NCBI GenBank assembly: GCA_964343195.1
Contig: CAYFIR010000103.1
Span: forward strand, 1-24,604
Length of the DNA stretch: 24,604 nucleotides
Direction of reading: 5' to 3'
Source: CAYVAP01 sp964343195
Lineage (GTDB): Bacteria; Bacteroidota; Bacteroidia; J057
The notes under the pieces are model-generated. The model made no database searches and was not told the origin of the DNA. It saw nothing but the letters and a program-made list of their open reading frames with translations. Both the position numbers and the translations under genes were made by a program. This document shows positions 7,512-16,146 of this stretch, piece by piece; position 1 is the first letter of the stretch, and each line of letters opens with the position of its first letter.

Positions 7512-9554
7512 ATGCTAACAAAACCCCTCATTTCGCGCATGACTCCAAACTCTATCTTCCTTCAACTACGCATGGGATGGCTCCTGGTTGGACTGCTGAC
7601 TTCAGGATTGCTCTCCGCCCAGGGAACTTTTAGCCGTTCCTATGGAAAAGATCAACTCACCCATATAACTGCTGTAGTCACTTCTGGTTCAGGAGACTAT
7701 GCCATGGCAGGAATTACCTACCCAATCGGCAAGCCCCATAGCGACCTGTGGATTGCACGTGTTGATCCATACGGTGAACCTGTGTGGCAACGCACGTTTG
7801 AGACGCTGGGGCCGGAACATGTTTACGATCTGGTAGAAACCCGGGACGGCAACCTCACGCTGCTGGGGGTAACTGCCCACATCGAAACTGGCTATCCCCA
7901 GGCCCTGGTTATGCAGCTCAACCGCCATGGCGAAGTGATGTGGTCCAAACGTTTTGGGGGTACAACCCCCGGAGGTTCTCAACTCAGAGCGCTGACCCAA
8001 ACCGCAGATGGGGGATTTGTGGCAGCTGGTTTCACCCGCAGAAGTGGCAAACAGCAGGAAGATATCTGGCTAGTCAGGCTGGATGCCACCGGAAACCAGC
8101 GATGGGAACGGCACTATGGAGGTCATGGGCTCGAGATGGCCCATTCCGTCATCGAGACACAGGACGGAAGTCTGGTCATTGGCGGCGCGGTTAAGGCCAC
8201 GGAAGGCCAGGACCGGGATCCTTTCATCCTGCGCGTTGACCGTTTTGGGAAAGGAGTCTGGAGTCAGGTGCTCAACCAGCCTGGCCCCGGCGTGATAGAG
8301 CAGCTGGTGGAAACCCCCACAGGTAGCTACCTCGCCGCCGGATGGAGCCATGCCTCATTGACAGAATCCGTTGATGGTCACCTTTGGCAGATAAGCCCCA
8401 GCGGCACCCTCGAATGGGAAGAAACCCACGGCGGCGGTGAGGCAGACGCATTCTATGACCTGATCCCCAATCAGGATGGTGGATACGTAGCCATGGGACG
8501 CACCGCATCCTTTGACTATAGCCCCGACCTATGGCTGATGGCCGTGGATAAAAGGGGAAAAACGCAATGGCAGGAGCGCACCCGCGGCGATAAAGCCGAA
8601 TGGGGCCACAGCATAGCCATGCTCCCGGATGGGACCTTCCTGTTGGGAGGAGCAACCCAGAGCTTTTCAGAAACCGACGCCATCAATGGCCTGCTGATCC
8701 ACACCGATCACAGAGGCAGATTTGGTGCGAATGCGAGCAGTGTTACCCCTCCGGCAACCGCCCTCCTGGACCTGCCGACCGAAGGAGACGGTACGCCCGA
8801 ATGGTTCAAACCCAATCTGTACATCCTGTCCATCGGCGTCTCCGACTACGCCAACGAACCCATCAACCTGAGCTATGCTCATACCGATGCCGAAGATATC
8901 GCCGAACGTTTTCAGCAACTATCCGGTAGCCTCTTCTCCGATGTGCAGGCCCGTGTCCTTACCAATGAAGCCGCCACCCTGGCCAACATCAAAAGTGGCA
9001 TTGCCTGGCTGGAGCAGGAAGCTACCCAACTGGATGTAATTCTGATTTTTCTGTCATCCCATGGCGCGCTGGACCATAAAGGCAACCTCTACCTGCTGCC
9101 CCATGATGTGGAAACAGACCAGCTTTTTGCTACTGGACTCGACATCCGGGCCATTACTGAGGGAATGAATGGCGTCCCCTGTAAGAAGCTCGTTTTGCTG
9201 GATGCCTGCCACTCCGGACAGTCTGGCAATGACCTGCTCGCCATCGCAAAGGGAGCCAATGTCAACGAGGCAGTCGAAGAACTACTAAACCGGGAGGCCG
9301 GACTGACGGTCATGACCTCCTCCAGTGGATCAGAATTCAGCTATGAAAACCCGATCTGGGGCCACGGAGCCTTTACCAAAGCCATCCTGGAAGGGCTTGA
9401 TGGTAACGCCGACTACAACCTTGATCAGGTAATTCACCTTACAGAGCTAAACCTCTACGTTACCCAGCGCGTGAAGGACCTCACCAGCGGGCAGCAACAT
9501 CCCTTTACTCCGATCAATTTATTTGGGGATATCCCGCTGTTTGTGTTGGAATAA
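7512..9554 (+). CDS. Secreted caspase-family (C14) protein with N-terminal seven-repeat propeller
   Basis: The 680-aa product has an N-terminal export signal (hydrophobic 22-35, cleavage probably after SAQ near 37). Residues 40-403 hold seven repeats of about 52 residues with the pattern DGGxxxxG, then DxWLxxxDxxGxxxW, then a Gly-rich turn (clear examples around 166-197 and 322-353); this reads as a seven-bladed propeller. Residues 434-680 are a peptidase C14 domain: NLYILSIGVSDYANEPINLS, catalytic His at H517 in LSSHG, and catalytic Cys at C566 in LLDACHSG. Both dyad residues are present, so Arg/Lys- or Asp-directed proteolysis is possible; specificity cannot be read. It ends directly after the caspase domain, without a T9SS domain. 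ATGs at 7539 and 7572 are alternative starts; 7539 would give a more typical signal peptide. Confidence 0.9.
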   Translation: MLTKPLISRMTPNSIFLQLRMGWLLVGLLTSGLLSAQGTFSRSYGKDQLTHITAVVTSGSGDYAMAGITYPIGKPHSDLWIARVDPYGEPVWQRTFETLGPEHVYDLVETRDGNLTLLGVTAHIETGYPQALVMQLNRHGEVMWSKRFGGTTPGGSQLRALTQTADGGFVAAGFTRRSGKQQEDIWLVRLDATGNQRWERHYGGHGLEMAHSVIETQDGSLVIGGAVKATEGQDRDPFILRVDRFGKGVWSQVLNQPGPGVIEQLVETPTGSYLAAGWSHASLTESVDGHLWQISPSGTLEWEETHGGGEADAFYDLIPNQDGGYVAMGRTASFDYSPDLWLMAVDKRGKTQWQERTRGDKAEWGHSIAMLPDGTFLLGGATQSFSETDAINGLLIHTDHRGRFGANASSVTPPATALLDLPTEGDGTPEWFKPNLYILSIGVSDYANEPINLSYAHTDAEDIAERFQQLSGSLFSDVQARVLTNEAATLANIKSGIAWLEQEATQLDVILIFLSSHGALDHKGNLYLLPHDVETDQLFATGLDIRAITEGMNGVPCKKLVLLDACHSGQSGNDLLAIAKGANVNEAVEELLNREAGLTVMTSSSGSEFSYENPIWGHGAFTKAILEGLDGNADYNLDQVIHLTELNLYVTQRVKDLTSGQQHPFTPINLFGDIPLFVLE

Positions 9555-9569
9555 GAGGGACAAGCGAGC

Positions 9570-11066
9570 TTATAGTTGAAACCAACCTTTTACCTGACCT
9601 GGAAAATCGCTTTCCCCTTTGAGGTGAACAAACTCATTGCTGACAGGCTGATACTGATAGTCAGCAGCCCAGCGGGTATGGTTGCGGGCCACCGCATCCA
9701 GTCCTTCCAGCAGCAACTGTATCTCGGCATCGGTCATAATGGGGTGAACAGATAGGCGAATCCAACCGGGTTTGTTGGTCAGAGAACCTGCGTCGATTTC
9801 CCGGGTGATGGCATGAGATACCTCCGGAGTGATGTTGAGCAGGTAGTGCCCGTAGGTTCCGGCACATGAGCAGCCCCCGCGAGTCTGAATGCCAAATTTG
9901 TCGTTGAGCAGTTTGACACCCAGGTTGAAGTGGAGGTTTTCTACATAGAAAGAAACGACTCCAAGGCGATTTCGCTGCTCGCTGGCCAGGATGTGTAGCC
10001 CCGGAATGTCATCCAGCCCCCTGAACAGGGTGCTCAGCATCTCGTGCTCGCGATTTGCCATTTGTCGCACCCCCATCTGCTCTTTCAACCGAAATGCCAG
10101 AGCCGTCCGGATGGTTTGGAGAAAAGCCGGAGTACCCCCGTCTTCCCGCACCTCAATGTCACTGAAATAGTGGTGCTCTCCCCAGGGATTGGTCCATGAA
10201 ACGGTCCCTCCACCGGGCTGATCGGGCACACGGTTTTTATACAGATTTCGGTCAAAAATTAATACGCCTGGGGTTCCGGGCCCACCCAGGAATTTATGGG
10301 GAGAAAGATAGATGGCATCCAGCTTTTCGGCGGGATCAGCCGGGTGCATGTTGATGTCCACGTAGGGACCAGCGCAGGCAAAGTCCACAAAGCAAAGTCC
10401 TCCGTGGGTGTGCATGATACGGGCTACCTGCTGATAGCAGGTCTGTATGCCGGAAACATTGGAAGCAGCCGTTACCGAAGCCACCTTGGTTTCGCGGTTC
10501 TTATACTTTTCCAGCAACTCCTCAAGATGGTTGAGGTTGATCAGGCCAGCCTCATCAGGCATGATGCACTCTACATCGGCCAGTGTCTCCAGCCATGAAG
10601 TGTGGTTGGAGTGGTGCTCCATATGGGTAACGAAGATTACCGGGCGCTGCTCTTCAGGCACCTGCTCCCGCACCGAATCCAGAAACTGCTCGGGCAGCTT
10701 CCAGCCCAGGATACGCTGAAACTTGGCCACGGCTCCTGTCATCCCACTGCCCGTCATGATCAGTACATCGTCCTGATTGGCATTTACATGCTGCTTGATG
10801 ATGTGCCGCGCCTCGTGATAGGCCAGGGTCATGGCCGTACCGGTCGCATTGGTCTCGGTATGGGTATTGGCTACGAATGGTCCCAGATCCTTGTGAATGC
10901 GGTCCTCGATGGGATGATACAGGCGCCCACTTGCCGTCCAGTCTGCATACAGGATGCGTTTTGAGCCATAGGGAGACAAAAATTCCTGGTTGTAGCCGAC
11001 TACATTTTCGCGAAAAGGAGCGAAATACTGCTCCAATGAGACATTGGCAAGTGCTTTTGATTCCAT
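9570..11066 (-). CDS. Class V aminotransferase, cysteine desulfurase-like
   Basis: PLP-dependent fold type I enzyme. Visible landmarks in the 498-aa product are THMEHHSNHTSWLE (147-160, H152 in the ring-stacking position), VDFA with D228 for the PLP nitrogen, the Schiff-base lysine K258 in LSPHKFLGGPGTPGVLIF, and RGGCSCAGTYGHYLLN (396-411) with C399 and C401 where NifS/SufS proteins carry their sulfur-accepting loop. The family includes cysteine desulfurases and selenocysteine lyases, but at 498 aa it is longer than SufS (about 405 aa) and has an added C-terminal tail, so the substrate is open. It is convergent with the caspase-like gene, only 15 bases apart, and divergent from the subtilase at 11194. 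No suf or isc genes flank it. Confidence 0.85.
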   Translation of the reverse strand: MESKALANVSLEQYFAPFRENVVGYNQEFLSPYGSKRILYADWTASGRLYHPIEDRIHKDLGPFVANTHTETNATGTAMTLAYHEARHIIKQHVNANQDDVLIMTGSGMTGAVAKFQRILGWKLPEQFLDSVREQVPEEQRPVIFVTHMEHHSNHTSWLETLADVECIMPDEAGLINLNHLEELLEKYKNRETKVASVTAASNVSGIQTCYQQVARIMHTHGGLCFVDFACAGPYVDINMHPADPAEKLDAIYLSPHKFLGGPGTPGVLIFDRNLYKNRVPDQPGGGTVSWTNPWGEHHYFSDIEVREDGGTPAFLQTIRTALAFRLKEQMGVRQMANREHEMLSTLFRGLDDIPGLHILASEQRNRLGVVSFYVENLHFNLGVKLLNDKFGIQTRGGCSCAGTYGHYLLNITPEVSHAITREIDAGSLTNKPGWIRLSVHPIMTDAEIQLLLEGLDAVARNHTRWAADYQYQPVSNEFVHLKGESDFPGQVKGWFQL

Positions 11067-11193
11067 TCGAATAACCTTTGAGGTGGTTTAGCGCATTTGT
11101 CAATTGGCAATATACAAGACCGGGGGAATACTTTCTTCCCCAAAACCCGTAGTTTTCAGAATAGACAAATTGCTGCCTCATATTAACATCCGG

Positions 11194-13815
11194 ATGAATC
11201 ATTTTCTACGCGTTTGGTTACTGCTTCTGATAACTTTTCTCTTAGTCTCTCTATCGGCCCAGGATGAGAAGCAGGAGAATTCCCCGATTCTTTCGCCCCT
11301 TTTGTCCCAATATTCAAACTGGAATGAGGAGCAACCGGAGACCTTCGTGCTCGTTGTTACCGACTGGGAAGAGGCATTGGGAGAATTGGAAAAACTGGGA
11401 TTGCAGCCCCTTAGATACGCTGAAAAGGCTACTACTCTGGCCATTCGCAGTTCCCCCCGATTGGTAAAAGGACATTTACTGCAAGCTGACTGGCTGGAGT
11501 TCATCGATATTCGCCTGGGAACCCCCGTCGAAGAGCGTTCTGTCAGGGACTTTGACCTGAGCGTCAATCGCCTCAACCAACTGCGAAATGATCAGCCACA
11601 GCTTCGCGGGCAGGGAATGCTCGTGTCTATCAAGGAGAATCGCTTTGACAGCCTGGATCTGGACCTGCGCAACCGATACCAGTCGCTTGGAATGGCCTCG
11701 CCGCAGATTTCGACTCACGCGACCACCATGGCTACCATCATTGGCGGCAGCGGGCAGAGCTATTACACCGGGCTGGGCCTGGCACCGGAAGTCATGCTGA
11801 CCTCATCCAGCTTTTACCGGATTCTGCCAGACCCGGATTCGGTATTCGCAAATCAGGGCATCCACACCCAAAATCACTCCTATGGCGTGGACATCGCCAG
11901 CTATTATGGAGCCGAAGCCCGCGCCTACGACCAGCAGATCTATGAAATGGGGGACTTGCTCCATGTCTTTTCCGTGGGAAATTCTGGTCTGCAAAGCCCC
12001 GATCATGGTCCTTACACAGGGCTCGATGGCTGGGCCAATCTCACCGGAAATTTCAAAAACGCCCTCAATGTGCTCACCATCGGAGCCGTGGACTCTTTTC
12101 TGGTGCTGGAAGAGCGAAGCTCGAGAGGCCCAGTATATGACGGTCGTATCAAGCCAGAACTGGTCGCTTTTGGACAGGATGGAAGTTCAGGAGCGGCGGC
12201 TATTACTTCTGGCACTGTTCTGCTCTTGCAGCAGGCTCATCTGCAGCAATTTGGCACTCCGGCCCCTGCGGCACTTATCAAAGCCGTGTTGCTCAACAGT
12301 GCTCAGGACATCGGTCGCCCCGGACCAGATCACGAGCATGGCTATGGCAATCTCGATGGAATGGCGGCCATGCAGCAGCTTCAGTCGGCACAGTGGTGGG
12401 TGGATTCATTGGCACAAGGAGAGAACCAGACCTACGAAATAGAAATACCGGAGGGGGTGAACGAGTTGAAGCTCACGCTGGCATGGCTCTCCCCAGCAGG
12501 AAAGCTGGATGGCTCTGCGGCGTTACAACATGACCTTGATGTGACACTTGAGCGGAATGGAGAAATTTGGCAGCCCTGGATTCTGAATACGGCTCCTGAT
12601 TCAGATTCCCTCGCGCTACCTGCCTGGCGGGGCACAGACCGGCTGAATCCACAGGAGCAGATTTCCCTGCCAAATCCACAGGCCGGGACTTATACCCTCA
12701 ACATCGAAGGGCAACAGATTCCGAACGGAAGGCAAACTTTTGCCCTGGTGTGGCAGGCAGCTAAGGCGAACCAGTTGGAATGGACCTATCCCGTCAGGGG
12801 CGACATTCTGACAGCAGGGCGACGGCTCCCGCTCCGCTGGCAGAGTACTTTTTCCAGCGGCAGTCAGGGTACCCTTGCCTTCAGGTGGCTGGGCGAAGAA
12901 TGGCAGCCTCTCAGCGTCAACCTAGACCTCGATCAGGGATATTGGCTGTGGTCTGTTCCCGATACATTTGCCCAGGGGCAATTTCGCATTCAACAGGCTG
13001 GGCAGGACTTTGTGTCAGATACGGTTGTCGTGGGAGGCTTCCCGGAAATATCCTTGCAGGTGGACTGCGAGTATGAATACCAGATTGCCTGGAAACCTGT
13101 TCCGGGCGCAGCAGCCTATAAGGTTTGGGGCTGGCAGCAGGAGGAGCTTATGCCTCTGCTGACTCAGGCTGATACCATTCTTCGTCTTCCAAAATCAACC
13201 CTCGACGAGCCTCATGTAGCTGTTCAGCCCCTGCTCGGAGATGAAACTTCGGGACGACGTAGTCCATCCTACAACCTCGACTTTCTATTTGCAGGATGCT
13301 ACCTCAATCAGTTCATTCTGCGGCAGGAAGGGGCATCCCTGAGGCTGGAGGCGACTTTGGGAACAGCAAATGGAGTTGAGGCCGTGTATTTCGAAAAACT
13401 GCGAAACGGACAGACAGAGCTATTGGGACAAATCGATAATCCGATCGAGTTAACCCTGAGTTACCTCGACGACTCACCCGAACAGGGCCCTAACTATTAC
13501 CGAATCGGGGCACAGCTGGAAGGCACCAACAGGGACATGCTCAGCGACACCCTGAGTTGGTTATATGCCGCTCCGGAAACCTACTACGTCTATCCCAATC
13601 CCGTAGAGCAGGGAGGCGACATGGTCATTCTGACTCAGGATACCGAAGGGGCCATGTTTCAACTCATGGACCACACCGGCAGAGTGGTCCAGCGTCAGGG
13701 CATCACGGGGAATTTTTTAGCGGTTTCGACTTTCGACCTGCCGAGGGGCATTTACTATTGGGGGATCGTGCGAAGGGGAAAGATAGAAGCTCAAGGCAAG
13801 CTCCTGGTCCAATAA
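11194..13815 (+). CDS. T9SS-exported S8 subtilisin-like protease with Glu at the Asp position
   Basis: The 873-aa secreted protein has a signal peptide (MNHFLRVWLLLLITFLLVSL, cleavage after SAQ near 23). An S8 domain spans about 115-395: the strand that normally carries the catalytic Asp reads VSIKENRFD, so E148 replaces it. His is H175 in STHATTMATIIGG, the oxyanion Asn is N263 in SVGNSG, and Ser is S332 in GSSGAAAITSG. A P-domain-like beta region (about 400-520) and Ig/FN3-like beta regions (about 529-790) follow. The end is a type A T9SS sorting domain: YVYPNPVEQ at 798-806, then LPRGIYYWGIV and GKLLVQ. The ORF can be read from a TTG at 11104, but the added residues would hide the signal peptide, so ATG 11194 is chosen. 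Activity with Glu is uncertain. Confidence 0.87.
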   Translation: MNHFLRVWLLLLITFLLVSLSAQDEKQENSPILSPLLSQYSNWNEEQPETFVLVVTDWEEALGELEKLGLQPLRYAEKATTLAIRSSPRLVKGHLLQADWLEFIDIRLGTPVEERSVRDFDLSVNRLNQLRNDQPQLRGQGMLVSIKENRFDSLDLDLRNRYQSLGMASPQISTHATTMATIIGGSGQSYYTGLGLAPEVMLTSSSFYRILPDPDSVFANQGIHTQNHSYGVDIASYYGAEARAYDQQIYEMGDLLHVFSVGNSGLQSPDHGPYTGLDGWANLTGNFKNALNVLTIGAVDSFLVLEERSSRGPVYDGRIKPELVAFGQDGSSGAAAITSGTVLLLQQAHLQQFGTPAPAALIKAVLLNSAQDIGRPGPDHEHGYGNLDGMAAMQQLQSAQWWVDSLAQGENQTYEIEIPEGVNELKLTLAWLSPAGKLDGSAALQHDLDVTLERNGEIWQPWILNTAPDSDSLALPAWRGTDRLNPQEQISLPNPQAGTYTLNIEGQQIPNGRQTFALVWQAAKANQLEWTYPVRGDILTAGRRLPLRWQSTFSSGSQGTLAFRWLGEEWQPLSVNLDLDQGYWLWSVPDTFAQGQFRIQQAGQDFVSDTVVVGGFPEISLQVDCEYEYQIAWKPVPGAAAYKVWGWQQEELMPLLTQADTILRLPKSTLDEPHVAVQPLLGDETSGRRSPSYNLDFLFAGCYLNQFILRQEGASLRLEATLGTANGVEAVYFEKLRNGQTELLGQIDNPIELTLSYLDDSPEQGPNYYRIGAQLEGTNRDMLSDTLSWLYAAPETYYVYPNPVEQGGDMVILTQDTEGAMFQLMDHTGRVVQRQGITGNFLAVSTFDLPRGIYYWGIVRRGKIEAQGKLLVQ

Positions 13816-13843
13816 AAAGCGCTCTGGAAGTTTTCCAGAGCGC
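13814..13843 (-). terminator. Convergent intrinsic terminator between the subtilase and the M57 protease
   Basis: An 11-base stem (13819-13829 GCGCTCTGGAA and 13833-13843) with a 3-base loop. Read on the minus strand it is followed by five T (complement of AAAAA at 13814-13818), so it fits an intrinsic terminator for the M57 gene ending at 13941. On the plus strand it begins 3 bases after the subtilase stop but is followed only by AATTGTT, so it is weaker in that direction. Confidence 0.8.
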
Positions 13844-13940
13844 AATTGTTATAATGCGAAGTTGTTGGAACGAGGCTCTGAGCAGCTAGATTATCAGTTT
13901 CTGTCTCAAAATTTCGTCTCCCAATATCTGTCCGACTTTT

Positions 13941-14852
13941 TTAGAAGTTGCCGCTGTACATCCAGCTCAGAGCAGTCTTGTCAGCGTTGTTGAAGTCACG
14001 GTTGCTGCCATCTGTACAAGACAGCATCCAGGATTGGGCCTGAAGCGTCGCTCCGGTAGGAGTACCAGGGATGTGGATGTCTCCTACACCGCCGTTACCT
14101 TCGTTGTAAGCACTTCCTCCACAGCTGATGCTACGGTCAAAATAGTCGGTGTGACGGAACCCGATGCAGTGTCCCATCTCGTGTGCCATAATAGTAGCAA
14201 TGCCATCTACGGAAAGACCATAGCTGGACTGTAGCACACCGCTCATTTGGATTTGGCCATAAGGATCACCCTGGTTGGTTGGGAAACCAGCTGATCCAAG
14301 TACTCCCTGGCGCTCGTCACGCTTTCCTAGACGAGAGAATACAATGTCAGCACCAGTGCTGCTGGTAACACGCTGGAAGGTTAGGTCCAGATTCTCTCCA
14401 TTATAGCGAGAGATTGCTTCATCCAAAGCCAGGTCATATGTGCTTGGGAAAGCAGCAGCTGCGGTGCTCTTCTTTCCTTTTCCTCCGCCATTTCCATTTC
14501 CTCCGCCACCACCGCCTCCGCCACCGGAGGTTTCTACTTCCATGTAAACGGTGATCACACGGCTGCCTCCAGTGTTCACTACGTTGGTGGTCCGATACTG
14601 CTCCGCATTCGGTACCTCATGCACATCAGGAGTGCTCTCCAGCATTTCGTGGGTCAGGATGATGTCACGCTCGACACGTACACCTTCTTCTACCTTTTCG
14701 ATGCCATCGATGCTAAAGCCTAAGGCCAGCACTTTGTCCATCGTTTCCTGAGAAACAGCATCAGCTTCAGACACTTGCTCCATTTGGCAGGAAGACAGAA
14801 AAGCCAGGGCGAATGCCGCAGACAATAGCAAGGGTAAGCGTAAATACTTCAT
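13941..14852 (-). CDS. M57-type (dual-action HEMGH) zinc metalloprotease lipoprotein
   Basis: The 303-aa product has a lipoprotein signal (lipobox LSSC, acylated C22), so it should be anchored to the outer membrane or surface. A propeptide-like N-terminal part is followed by a run of nine Gly and a Gly/Asn/Lys linker (110-128), then a catalytic domain from about 137. The zinc motif HEMGHCIGFRH gives ligands H224, H228 and H234 and catalytic E225. A cysteine pair in ISCGGSAYNEG and MLSCTDGS (C244, C279) probably forms a disulfide. The C-terminal NNADKTALSWMYSGNF is typical of the matrixin-like M57 family. It is convergent with the subtilase (shared terminator) and divergent from the M20 gene. 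Frequent GGT/CGT-type codons suggest good expression. Confidence 0.9.
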   Translation of the reverse strand: MKYLRLPLLLSAAFALAFLSSCQMEQVSEADAVSQETMDKVLALGFSIDGIEKVEEGVRVERDIILTHEMLESTPDVHEVPNAEQYRTTNVVNTGGSRVITVYMEVETSGGGGGGGGGNGNGGGKGKKSTAAAAFPSTYDLALDEAISRYNGENLDLTFQRVTSSTGADIVFSRLGKRDERQGVLGSAGFPTNQGDPYGQIQMSGVLQSSYGLSVDGIATIMAHEMGHCIGFRHTDYFDRSISCGGSAYNEGNGGVGDIHIPGTPTGATLQAQSWMLSCTDGSNRDFNNADKTALSWMYSGNF

Positions 14853-14905
14853 AGGTTAGGTTAAGTTAGAGTTGGTTAAGACAATAATGGTTAGGGGAGG
14901 GACTC

Positions 14906-14936
14906 ATAAGATAAGTATAATTTGATAAAGTGCAAT
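14906..14936 (-). promoter_or_regulatory. Candidate Bacteroidota-type promoter for the M57 gene
   Basis: On the minus strand ATTG (14936-14933), 19 bases, then TATCTTAT (14913-14906) matches the spacing of the TTTG-N19-21-TAnnTTTG promoter, with one mismatch in the first element and two in the last four bases of the second. Transcription would start near 14899, giving a leader of about 47 bases. Confidence is low because both boxes are imperfect. Confidence 0.35.
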
Positions 14937-15034
14937 GTTTATGAAACAAAAACGGACCACTTTCGTATAAAATCCCGCCGAAATTCAAGGGTAAGATTCC
15001 TACCCTGGACAGCCTGAGGGAACCGCATCGCCCT

Positions 15035-15042
15035 TATATTTG
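15035..15042 (+). promoter_or_regulatory. Perfect TAnnTTTG -7 element just before the M20 gene
   Basis: TATATTTG matches the Bacteroidota -7 box exactly. It ends 5 bases before the ATG at 15048, so the transcript would begin at or next to the start codon, which predicts a leaderless mRNA. No good TTTG box is found 19-21 bases upstream, so the promoter call rests on the -7 box only. Confidence 0.4.
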
Positions 15043-15047
15043 CCTCC

Positions 15048-16118
15048 ATGAAAACCACCATCGATTACACCAGGGATGCCATTCAGCTGCTCAAAGAGCT
15101 GATCTCCATCCCCAGCTATAGCCGGGAGGAAGATGGGACTGCCTCCGCGATTCAGGCTTTTCTCACCAGTGAGAAGGTCCCGGTGCAGCGGGCAGGTAAC
15201 AATGTGTACCTGATCAATGCCCATTATGATGAACGGAAGCCCAGCATCCTGCTCAATTCTCATCACGATACCGTCAAACCCAACGCTGGCTGGACCCGTA
15301 ATCCGCATGAGCCTGTAATAGAAGGGGATAAACTATATGGCCTGGGGAGCAATGATGCTGGCGGCTGCCTGGTTTCGCTTATCGTGACCTTCCTTCATTT
15401 TTACCACCGCATAGACCTGCCTTACAACCTCATCCTTGCCGCTACCGCAGAGGAGGAAATTTCCGGGCCCAATGGCATTGCCTCGCTGCTGCCCAGACTG
15501 GGGCCGATTTCCTTTGGGATCATAGGCGAACCGACCCAGATGCACCTCGCAGTGGCAGAAAAAGGGCTAATGGTGATGGACTGTACAGCATTTGGGGAAT
15601 CTGGTCACGCGGCCAGAGAAGAAGGTGTCAATGCCATCTATAAAGCAATGACGGACATCGAGTGGTTTCAGAACTATGCCTTCCCGGAAGTATCCCCCCT
15701 GCTCGGTCCGGTCAAGATGTCTGTTACCCAGATCGAGGCGGGAACCCAGCACAATGTGGTGCCAGATCGCTGCAAGTTCGTAGTAGATGTCCGCACCAAC
15801 GAGTGCTACAGCAACCAGGAGGCATTTGAGATCATCGACCAGCATACCGAATGCGAGGTCAAGCCTCGCTCATTTCGCCTCAACTCCAGCCGCATAGCCC
15901 TGGATCATCCCATCGTCAAGCGGGGGCTGGAACTGGGGCGCCAGACCTATGGCTCCCCAACCCTGAGCGATCAGGCCCTGATCAACGCCCCTACGGTAAA
16001 AATCGGCCCTGGCGACTCCGCCCGCTCTCACACAGCGGATGAGTACATCCACCTTTCCGAAATCGAGGAGGGAATCAAGTTGTACGTCAAGCTGCTGGAT
16101 CGACTGATCATTGGGTAG
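15048..16118 (+). CDS. M20 family zinc deacylase, probably ArgE-like
   Basis: Cytoplasmic di-zinc hydrolase of the M20 family, most like the acetylornithine/acetylcitrulline deacetylases of arginine synthesis. In the 356-aa product the metal site is complete: H72 and D74 in NSHHDTV, the bridging D103 in GLGSNDAGG, the general-base E135/E136 in TAEEEISG, E161 in IIGEPTQ, and a late His in SARSHTADEYIHLSE. The dimerisation-domain motif ESGHAAREEGVNAI is also present. Length is typical for the compact bacterial members (about 350-380 aa). It is divergent from the M57 protease and no other arginine genes are in the window, so substrate is inferred from resemblance only; a succinyl-diaminopimelate or peptide deacylase is the alternative. 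Confidence 0.87.
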   Translation: MKTTIDYTRDAIQLLKELISIPSYSREEDGTASAIQAFLTSEKVPVQRAGNNVYLINAHYDERKPSILLNSHHDTVKPNAGWTRNPHEPVIEGDKLYGLGSNDAGGCLVSLIVTFLHFYHRIDLPYNLILAATAEEEISGPNGIASLLPRLGPISFGIIGEPTQMHLAVAEKGLMVMDCTAFGESGHAAREEGVNAIYKAMTDIEWFQNYAFPEVSPLLGPVKMSVTQIEAGTQHNVVPDRCKFVVDVRTNECYSNQEAFEIIDQHTECEVKPRSFRLNSSRIALDHPIVKRGLELGRQTYGSPTLSDQALINAPTVKIGPGDSARSHTADEYIHLSEIEEGIKLYVKLLDRLIIG

Positions 16119-16146
16119 GGTTTCACACGGTGTGGTGTTTTAGTCT

